NCBI GenBank assembly: GCA_019925095.2
Contig: JAHHIN020000030.1
Span: forward strand, 3,671,501-3,735,500
DNA length: 64,000 nucleotides
Direction of reading: 5' to 3'
Source: Dendrolimus kikuchii
Taxonomy: Eukaryota; Arthropoda; Insecta; Lepidoptera; Lasiocampidae
A model generated the notes under the pieces. The model made no database searches. It was not told the DNA's origin and saw only the letters and a list, made by a program, of their open reading frames with translations. The translations under genes and the position numbers were made by a program. This document shows positions 55,443 to 62,878 of this stretch, one piece after another; position 1 is the stretch's first letter; every line of letters begins with the position of its first letter.

Positions 55443-56525
55443 TATTGCGACATATTAGACACCTCCTGGTGTCTCCCTACTCCGACGTTCGCCGGAGGTA
55501 TAAACTTGCCACGTACGTGTGGAGGGAGGCAGCCCCTCGACAACGCCACGTGGTTTGCGTCGAGACCCGACTCGGCGCAAACCACGCAGTGAGCATTCGG
55601 CTCCGTACACTGTGCGACCCTGTGCCCGCTTCTGCCGCAGCGGAAACACAGGGCCGACCTATCAACCCGCCCATCCGGGCACATGACTGTGATGTGACCC
55701 GTGTAGAGGCACCGCATACAACGTATGGGTCGCCTCTCACGGGCCGAGACCTCTGCTGAGCTGAAGCCCACACAGATGTGCTTCAGCTCAGTAAGCATCT
55801 TTGCGACCGGGATAGGGCACTGTACGTAGGCCGCGCCCATCCCCCCCGGTCCCACACCGATCCCGCCAGATCTTACGTGCTCGCGCGGGCAGCCCCCTGC
55901 GCGAGCGATGGCCTCTTCGAGCATCCAAGGCGTGACCGAGTCGTCGAGTCCGGTGACGCGGATATCCCCTTTTTTCAGCGGCCTGGCGACCTCAGCCACG
56001 CCTGTCCACACCGCCCCGAGGGCCAATGCCAGCCGGTCGGCCTTTTCAATGCCCTCCGGCCCTGGCGGCAGCTCCAGGAGCCGGGCATCGCTGGCCGTCC
56101 GGGTGATCTTGAGGCCCTCCTTGAGGCCCATCGTTTGCAGGTCCACCACCGACACGGCCTGCTGAAAGATCTGACGGTAGGTGATCCCGTTTTTTACGGC
56201 CTCAGGCAGCAGCGTCACCATCACCGCCGCTGCCTTTGCCTCCACCAACGGAGCCGGTCTCCTCGGAGGGGGTCTCCTGACCGGCTCGTTCCTCCACTGA
56301 GGAGCTGAGGTTAAGGGCGCAAAGGAGGGGGCGGGGTATCCCCCCGCTCTTTGCTCGCGCAACCTTCTCCCTCTGCCCCTTCTACCACCTCCTACCACTG
56401 TCCATCCGTCCAGGCCCTCCTGGGCGTGGGTGGGGGCAGTGGGGGGAGTCGACCACATTGGGGGGGGTCGGAGCCACTCCCTGCCTTCTGGGGGCCCTCT
56501 GAACTCCAGAGGGACCCGGTTTCGG
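55442..56525 (-). pseudogene. R1-6 ORF1, 3' part only
   Basis: It begins abruptly at KPGPSGVQRAP, where R1-7's 3' end abuts. A G8 run near 56463 (G7 in R1-7) shifts the frame; the family frame is open from 56458 on. It contains the WTVVGGGRRGRG stretch, the core and three knuckles (CMRCLYTGHITVMC, CFRCGRSGHRVAQC, CVVC...C). It ends TAATG. Confidence 0.85.
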
Positions 56526-56564
56526 AGTAAGCCTCAACCTAACCTTTTTTTTTTTTTTTTTTTT
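56526..56564 (-). repeat. R1-7 3' junction: poly(A), TTAGG-like variant of the 14-mer
   Basis: 20 A followed by GGTTAGGTTGAGGCTTACT, then truncated R1-6 ORF1. It differs from the other junctions by an extra GGTTA, which makes a telomere-like GGTTAGGTT. Confidence 0.85.
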
Positions 56565-56652
56565 GATAACGCAGGGGGAATGTCTTTTCTTGCGACACTC
56601 CCTCGGCCCCTGGGGGAGGGTAACCGAGGGGAGTGTGGGACTCCCAGCGGAA

Positions 56653-56703
56653 TGGATCTCCACGCATCACTACCGCCGCGGGCGGTAGTAGTCGCGAGAT
56701 CCC
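56653..56703 (-). other. 3' UTR double stem of R1-7
   Basis: Inner stem CTACCGCC/GGCGGTAG, outer stem GGATCTC-type paired with GAGATCC. Confidence 0.7.
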
Positions 56704-56909
56704 GTCCGCCGGACTACCCACTAAACCTAACCTGCGCCTCTTTCCCACGCTTTTACGGGGCGCCACGAGAACTAGAGCGTTGCTACTACATTCGTGACGC
56801 CCCTACGTCTGGCAAACTTCAGGACACCCCGAAGGCAGGGTGCCCTGCTTCATCAACAGGGGGGGAAGTCCGCGGGTTCCCCCGGTCCCCGCGGCCCCCT
56901 GTGACGGCA

Positions 56910-59900
56910 CTAAGGGAGGTGGGCTGCGTAGCGACGCCGCCGGCCGCCAGTCCGCCGTCGCCGGATCGGGTCTGCGTACGCATCCACCTCCCTGGTCCTC
57001 TCTGCGGCCTCCTTCAGGGACATTACCGTCTCACTGAAGGAGGAAACCGCTCTCCATCCGTCCTCGCTCGACAGCATGGCTTCTACCAACTGCTGGAGCG
57101 AGGACACAGGACCGACTGAACTTTCTAGCTGATGACGCTGAGGTCCCCAGGCGGTGCACTCCACCAGCGTATGGTACGCCGTATCGCTGGGTGCGCCGCA
57201 CTCTACACATTCTGGCGTCGGTTCACGCCCCGCTGTCTGATGCAGATACTTACCGAAGCACCCGTGCCCGGTAAGTATCTGCGTCAGCCTGTACGTTAGG
57301 GTCCCGTACTTCCTCGAGACCCAACGAGACAGGTGGGGGCGGACCGCCGCCACCGTCTCAGCTCCTGCTTCTGGGGTCCTCAGGTCATCAGCCCAATCTT
57401 GGATCAGGGCCTCGGTCGCCAAGACCCTGATCCTTCTCACAACTGCCGGACACGGCCTCTCTCCTCTCTCCCTGGTGTCCTGCCGGTAGCGGTGCACTGC
57501 CGCGAGCACCTCCGCCTGGCGCTCCCAGGGCGGATCACTCGCGAGCAGTGTCGCCGCTGTCCACGACACTGTCCGGTACCCCCGGATGGCCCGCACCGCC
57601 AGGACCCTCTGAGAACGTCTCAGATGGGTCCTGTTCTTGCGGTGAAGCGAATCGACCCATACGGGGGCGCCGTACAGCGCCATGCTCCGCAGGACACCAG
57701 TATACAACTTTCTACAGACCGTGCCCGGCCCTCCCACATTGGGTAAGAGTCTGGCCAGGGCGGCAGCGGCACCTAGCAATCTCGGGGCCAGCTGGGTGAA
57801 GTGGGCCCCGAAATTCCATTTCGCATCTAGGACAAGGCCCAGGTACTTCATCTGGGCCTTTACCGCTACCGCCACTCCCTGGACGGCGACATGCGTGCCC
57901 CGAGGCGGTTGTCTACGACGTCCGTAGAACATGAGGGCCTCCGTCTTCTCCGGGGAGACCCTCAAGCCCAAACGCCGCACTCTCTCGACTACCAACGCCG
58001 TCGCGGCGTTGGCTAGTTCTACGGACTCGTCGTAGGTTCCGCCTCGGGCCGTGATGAGGGTGTCGTCTGCATAGCAGATCACCCCCATCCCGGGCAAGAC
58101 TGGCTCGCGGAGGAGCCAGTCATAACCAATGTTCCACAGGATCGGGCCCAGCACCGAACCCTGTGGAACACCGCACACGACACGTCGCCTACCAGAAATC
58201 TGGCCAAAGCCGCCCTCCCAGAGGATGAACCTGTCTTGGAGGTACGCCTTCAACAGTCTTACAAGGTAAAGAGGCACTCCATGAAACCGGAGTGCCTCTA
58301 AAATGGTTTCGAAAGGTAGACTGTTGAAGGCATTTTGGATATCCAAAGATACCACCAAGACAGACTCCTCTATGCTCTCCGCCTCTCTCGTGAGGCTCCT
58401 CAGCGCGAACAGGGCGTCCAGAGTGGATCGCCCTGACCTAAATCCGTACTGAGCCTCCGAGAGTCCAGGCCCATCAGAATCAAGGTGCTGGACGAGGCGG
58501 CTCGCCAAGATCTTCTCGAAAACTTTTGCCACCTCGTCCAACAGCACGATGGGCCTGTAGGCGGAGGGATCTTCGGGAGGGCGGCCCTCTTTAGGAATGA
58601 GGCACAGCCGGCCCTCTTTCCACTGCTTCGGGAACTCACCTGTCCTGATGCAGGCGTCAAAGAGTTCCCGAAGCTGGCCGCCTAGATGTTTGGCGGCCAG
58701 GAAGAGGACCCGGCCTGGGACCCCGTCCGGTCCCGGTGCCGTTTTCCGGCCCCGGAGTCTATCCAGGGCCATATCCATTTCTTCCTCGGAGACTGGGGGA
58801 GGATCAGTCTCCGAGGGTACATTCTGAGGAGGACACATCGTCGGAGGAGTGAAGGCTCCCGGATCCGGGAAGAGTCCGTCTACGATTCTATTTAGGACCC
58901 CATCCGGCAGGGACTCCGTAACCGGGGTGGAACAGGCGCGCATTTTCTTGCGCGCCACCCGGTACGGACGTCCCCAGGGGTCCGCATCCAAACTAGATAG
59001 GATTTCTTCCCGGGCCCGGGTCTTCGATTGGCAGATGGCCACCTGAAGAGCCTTTTTGGCAGCCCGATACTCCTCCAGGCGATGTTCCTCCTCACCTCTG
59101 TCCGGAGGATGCCGACGCCGGCAGTTCTTCAGAGATCGGCGAGCCCGCAGGGCTGCCTCCCTCAGACTCCCGATCTCTGCGGTCCACCAGTAAACCGCTG
59201 GTTTCCGCCGACGTCGACGCGACCGTGGCATCGAGGCATCGCAGACCCTCGTAAGGGTTCTGCGCATGCCCTCCGCCAGATCCTCCGGACAGGTGTTACT
59301 CTCAAGGTTGGTCCAGCCCTGGACGACGGCCATTTCTTCAGCCAGCTCGGGGTCGAGCCGGCTGATGGCCCATCGAGGGAACTGGCCGTGGCTACGTGGG
59401 GGGTTTGACCCTATCACATTAGGGGGAGGGGAGACTTCAAACCTTATATAGAGGTGGTCTGACAGAGTCTCCACCTCCTCCTCGACTTTCCAATTCGTCA
59501 CCCTGCGTGCGATCGCATGGGTGGCAAACGACAAATCTACTACGGAGCCACCCCGCGCTCGCACGCAGGTGTGGACCGAACCTCGGTTCAAAAGGGTCAA
59601 ACCACTTTGAAATGCCCACGTTTCCACAGCCAGTCCCCTCAATTCGGTGACAGTGTTTCCCCAGGAGCGGGATTTGGCGTTGAAGTCGCCGAGTACGAAC
59701 GTCGCCCTCGGCGACTGTCTGCCCACGGCGGCCCTGACAGAATCCAAGAAACGCTCGAATTCTGCCAGGGGGCGGGTGGGGGGAAAGTACACACCTATGA
59801 AGGTGTGGTCCCCCCCCCCCGCCCCCGCGTAACCCCGCCCCCGCTCGATCTCGATGAGCGGGGTGCCAGCGCCCGAACTGGCCACCACTGCCACCGTGTC

Positions 59901-60062
59901 GTCCAGGTCCCCAACCCAGTTGCTCTGGGCGGGGACGTAATACGGCTCCGATATTACGGCCAGACCAACCTCCCACTCCGCCATGGACTGCAGGAGTAAA
60001 TCCTGGGCCCCGGCGGAGTGGTTTACATTTCCTTGCAGGAGTCTAGTATGTCGTCCGGGCAT
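56910..60062 (-). CDS. R1-7 ORF2: endonuclease/reverse transcriptase, intact
   Basis: 1050 codons with no stop. AP-type endonuclease at residues 1-220 (GDFNAKSRSWGN near 122, VDLSFATHAIAR near 170, TLSDHLYIRFEV near 200). RT about 450-720 (APGPDGVPGRVL, AYRPIVLLDEV, YGFRSGRSTLDAL, VVSLDIQNAFNSL, GVPQGSVLGP, YADD near 663). C-terminal CCHC near 950 (CVECGAPSDTAYHTLVEC). It nicks the target and primes cDNA from the LINE RNA. The ATG lies one base after the ORF1 stop (TAATATG), suggesting termination-reinitiation. A few residues around 59760-59830 differ from R1-6 (GAGGGDHTF against AVAGWGEHTF), next to runs of C and G. Confidence 0.92.
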   Translation of the reverse strand: MPGRHTRLLQGNVNHSAGAQDLLLQSMAEWEVGLAVISEPYYVPAQSNWVGDLDDTVAVVASSGAGTPLIEIERGRGYAGAGGGDHTFIGVYFPPTRPLAEFERFLDSVRAAVGRQSPRATFVLGDFNAKSRSWGNTVTELRGLAVETWAFQSGLTLLNRGSVHTCVRARGGSVVDLSFATHAIARRVTNWKVEEEVETLSDHLYIRFEVSPPPNVIGSNPPRSHGQFPRWAISRLDPELAEEMAVVQGWTNLESNTCPEDLAEGMRRTLTRVCDASMPRSRRRRRKPAVYWWTAEIGSLREAALRARRSLKNCRRRHPPDRGEEEHRLEEYRAAKKALQVAICQSKTRAREEILSSLDADPWGRPYRVARKKMRACSTPVTESLPDGVLNRIVDGLFPDPGAFTPPTMCPPQNVPSETDPPPVSEEEMDMALDRLRGRKTAPGPDGVPGRVLFLAAKHLGGQLRELFDACIRTGEFPKQWKEGRLCLIPKEGRPPEDPSAYRPIVLLDEVAKVFEKILASRLVQHLDSDGPGLSEAQYGFRSGRSTLDALFALRSLTREAESIEESVLVVSLDIQNAFNSLPFETILEALRFHGVPLYLVRLLKAYLQDRFILWEGGFGQISGRRRVVCGVPQGSVLGPILWNIGYDWLLREPVLPGMGVICYADDTLITARGGTYDESVELANAATALVVERVRRLGLRVSPEKTEALMFYGRRRQPPRGTHVAVQGVAVAVKAQMKYLGLVLDAKWNFGAHFTQLAPRLLGAAAALARLLPNVGGPGTVCRKLYTGVLRSMALYGAPVWVDSLHRKNRTHLRRSQRVLAVRAIRGYRTVSWTAATLLASDPPWERQAEVLAAVHRYRQDTRERGERPCPAVVRRIRVLATEALIQDWADDLRTPEAGAETVAAVRPHLSRWVSRKYGTLTYRLTQILTGHGCFGKYLHQTAGREPTPECVECGAPSDTAYHTLVECTAWGPQRHQLESSVGPVSSLQQLVEAMLSSEDGWRAVSSFSETVMSLKEAAERTREVDAYADPIRRRRTGGRRRRYAAHLP

Positions 60063-60063
60063 A

Positions 60064-62256
60064 TTAGTGGGACATACTAGACTCCTCCTGGCGTCTTCCT
60101 ACCCCGACGTTCGCTGGGGGAACAAACTTGCCTCTGACGTGCGGAGGGAGGCAGCCCCTCGACAACGTCACGTGGTTTGCGTCGAGATTCGACTCGGCGC
60201 AAACCACACAATGAGCATTCGGCTCCATACATTGGGCGACCCTGTGTCCGCTTCTGCCGCAGCGGAAACACAGGGCCGACCTATCAACCCGCCCGTCGGG
60301 GCACATAACCGTTATGTGACCCGTGTAGAGGCACCGCATACAGCGTATGGGTCGCCTCTCACGGGCCGAGACATCTGCTGAGCTGAAGCCCACACAGATG
60401 TGCTTCAGCTCAGTGAGCATCCTTGCGACCGGGACAGGGCACTGCACGTAAGCAGCACCCATCCCCCCCGGCCCCACACCAATCCCACCAGATCTCACGT
60501 GCTCGCGCGGGCAGCCCCCTGCGCGAGCGATGGCCTCTTCCAACAACCATGGCGTGACCGAGTCGTCGAGACCGGTGACGCGGATGTCCCCTTTCTTCAC
60601 CGGCCTGGCGACCTCGGCCACGCCTGTCCACACTGCCCCGAGGGCTACAGCCAGCCGGTCGGCCTTCTCGATGCCCTCCGGCCCGGGCGGCAGCTCCAAG
60701 AGCCGGGCATCACTGGCCGTCCGGGTGATCTTGAGGCCCTCTTTGAGGCCCATCACCTGCAGGTCCACCACCTTTGCGGCCTGCTCGAAGATCTGGCGGT
60801 AGGTCAACCCATTCCTGACGGACTCAGGCAGCAGCGTCACCATTACTGCTGCTGCCTTGGCGTCTACCAGCGGGGCCGGTTTTCTAGGAGGGGGTCTCCT
60901 AGCCGGCGCGAATCTCTCCTGGGGGGCGGGATATTGAGTTGCGGGGGTCAGGGCCGGATATCCCCCTGCTCTTCTGGCGCCCCTACCTCTTCCTCTGCCC
61001 CTCCTACCTCCTCCCACCACTGTCCATTCACCCTGGTCCTCCTGGATGGGAAAGGGGGCAGTGGGGGGGTTTGACCACATTGGGGGGGCTGGAGCCACCC
61101 CCTGTCTTCTGGGGGCCCTCTGAACACCGGAGGGGCCCGGTTTCGTTGATGGACGCGGAGGGCCCACCACTTTGGCATATGACGGGGCGGGAATCGCCAC
61201 CGTCGGAGTTGGCTCGCACTCCATCGCCAGGGGCTCCGTCAGGTCGTCGGAGACCCTGGGAGGAGCAGCCGTGAGCGGCGTGACACCCGAGGTCCCGGGT
61301 GTCGCCTTATTTCTTTTGTCCGCGGCGAGTGGCGGACGGATAACCGGGGGGGGGAGCAGGCGGTCCTCAAGGCCCGCGAAGCGGGCGTTGATGAACTCCC
61401 CCATCGACAGGATTATGGAGCGTTTCAGCTCCTCCACGTCGAATGGGGGAGATTCGGTGGTTGAGCTCCCCCCCTTTTTCTGGGGCGGGGGCCCTCCAAC
61501 ACTAGCCGCGGCCTCCTTGGCCGCGGCCTCCCTGGCCGCGGCCTCCTTGGTAGCGGCTATTTCTTTGGCGCTGGCCTCCTTGGCCGCGGCCTTGTCCTTA
61601 GCCGCGGCCTCTTTTGCCGCGGTCTTCATCTCTTCGAACTCCCTACGGTATGACCGGATCTCGGCCCGTAGGGAGTCCACCTCACGCTTCAGCTTGAGAT
61701 TGTCCAGGCTGAGCTTCCTGGTTTCGGCGTCGACGGTCCTCCTGGAGAGACTCTCAGTCACCTCCATGAGGGCCGCCGCCGCCTCTTTTAATTTCTTTAC
61801 GTAACCCCCCTTGAGGTTCCGCGAGGTCTGGGCCACGTTGTATATGGCCGCGACGTGGACGCCGGCCATGGTGCGGAGTTCCTCCGCATCCAGAAGGTCG
61901 ACGTCTGTCAGCCTCGGGTCCATCTCAGGGGGTACGTCCACCACCTCTTCAGGCGCAGAGGCCTTTGATTTCTTCGCTAAATTCTGGCGGAGGTCGCTCA
62001 CAAAGGCCTCTGCCTGTGCCTCAACCTCCGCAGTCTCCTTGCGGGACAGCGTCGTCCCGACGCTGACTCCACGCTGGCGGGCCCCCAGGAGCACCTTGGT
62101 GCGCCGGGTCCCTGGCTTCTGGGTGTCCTCCTGGGTCACCACTTTTCTGCCCGACTCATCCGAGTCGGAACCAGCATTTTCCCCGCGGGAGCGTGCGCTC
62201 GTCCGTTTCCGGATCTCGCACACTCCCGAGGCGCGACTCTCTGCCGGGTCGGCCAT
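60064..62256 (-). CDS. R1-7 ORF1 (gag-like), intact
   Basis: 730 codons from MADPAESRASG (62256). Coiled coil near 150-215, Ala/Lys repeat to about 260, Pro-rich linker, EWTVVGGGRRGRGRGRG near 410, conserved core, and three knuckles from about 635 to 700 (CMRCLYTGHITVMC, CFRCGRSGHRVAQC, CVVCAESNLDANHVTLSRGC). The ATG is preferred over an upstream in-frame TTG because it matches R1-3. It acts as the LINE RNA-binding protein. Confidence 0.9.
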   Translation of the reverse strand: MADPAESRASGVCEIRKRTSARSRGENAGSDSDESGRKVVTQEDTQKPGTRRTKVLLGARQRGVSVGTTLSRKETAEVEAQAEAFVSDLRQNLAKKSKASAPEEVVDVPPEMDPRLTDVDLLDAEELRTMAGVHVAAIYNVAQTSRNLKGGYVKKLKEAAAALMEVTESLSRRTVDAETRKLSLDNLKLKREVDSLRAEIRSYRREFEEMKTAAKEAAAKDKAAAKEASAKEIAATKEAAAREAAAKEAAASVGGPPPQKKGGSSTTESPPFDVEELKRSIILSMGEFINARFAGLEDRLLPPPVIRPPLAADKRNKATPGTSGVTPLTAAPPRVSDDLTEPLAMECEPTPTVAIPAPSYAKVVGPPRPSTKPGPSGVQRAPRRQGVAPAPPMWSNPPTAPFPIQEDQGEWTVVGGGRRGRGRGRGARRAGGYPALTPATQYPAPQERFAPARRPPPRKPAPLVDAKAAAVMVTLLPESVRNGLTYRQIFEQAAKVVDLQVMGLKEGLKITRTASDARLLELPPGPEGIEKADRLAVALGAVWTGVAEVARPVKKGDIRVTGLDDSVTPWLLEEAIARAGGCPREHVRSGGIGVGPGGMGAAYVQCPVPVARMLTELKHICVGFSSADVSARERRPIRCMRCLYTGHITVMCPDGRVDRSALCFRCGRSGHRVAQCMEPNAHCVVCAESNLDANHVTLSRGCLPPHVRGKFVPPANVGVGRRQEESSMSH

Positions 62257-62500
62257 TAATGGGCCCCCCCCCCCCCATGGGGATGAAGGGGGATGAGTCC
62301 AGGGAAAGCGACAAATCCAAATCACACGCAAAATCGAAAAAACCAATGAGAATAGCCAAGTAAACAGTCTGTACAGAGATCAAATCCAAAAACAAGCAAA
62401 ACCGGGTCAACAACTAAGCTAGAATGTCCAAAGTCCAAAATCAAGCCGAGTCGTCAACAAAGATCATAAAAATAACTAGCACGGAAACTTTCTAAAAATG

Positions 62501-62878
62501 TTGTCAATTTTTACATGGGGAAATGAGTTACCTCACCGTCAGCCGCGTGGGGATCGCCGCGGCCGGTGTGTGGGACTCCCCGACGCCGATTAATCAATAC
62601 GACCGGCGCCGGTATACCCACTAAAACCCCATGGGAGCCTACTTCCGCATTGATGCCGGGGTCACGGTACACAGCGTGAGCCTTACTCCGCAACCCCGGC
62701 GAGCGGCGGGCCGCCCCATAAACAGGGGCGGCCTCTCCTGTGTGGGCCGGGTGAAGGTTACCCGGCCCTGAGAGGGTCGCGCGGCTGCCTCTCGCGCCCT
62801 CTCGCGGCATAGGTGCGGGCGGAGGCCTCATTGATCCCCAGGCCTCAACGCCCGCTGCCGCTCGCCCGTGGCTACCAT
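62501..62878 (-). other. 3' UTR of R1-8
   Basis: GC-rich and noncoding, with several inverted pairs such as ACCGGCGCCGGT and GGCCGCGGCGATCCCC. A TAAATG stop-start at the ORF1 end opens only a short frame with no recognisable protein. Confidence 0.6.

Larger units (their letters stand above)
51926..56525 (-). mobile_element. R1-clade LINE copy R1-6 (family beta), 5' truncated
   Basis: It is cut inside ORF1 at 56525, where the 3' junction of R1-7 begins. ORF2 is full length but has two nonsense codons. Confidence 0.9.
56545..62500 (-). mobile_element. R1-clade LINE copy R1-7 (family beta), both ORFs intact
   Basis: About 6 kb. ORF1 and ORF2 are open throughout and the 3' UTR and poly(A) are normal. 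The 5' end carries only the monomer-tail-like ACAACATTTTTAG and directly abuts R1-8, so it has no complete 5S-like unit here. Confidence 0.9.

Noticed and set aside
25291..62500. The LINE array as proof of a telomere position
   Set aside because: No run of TTAGG repeats is present, only single pentamers at one junction and in 3' UTRs.
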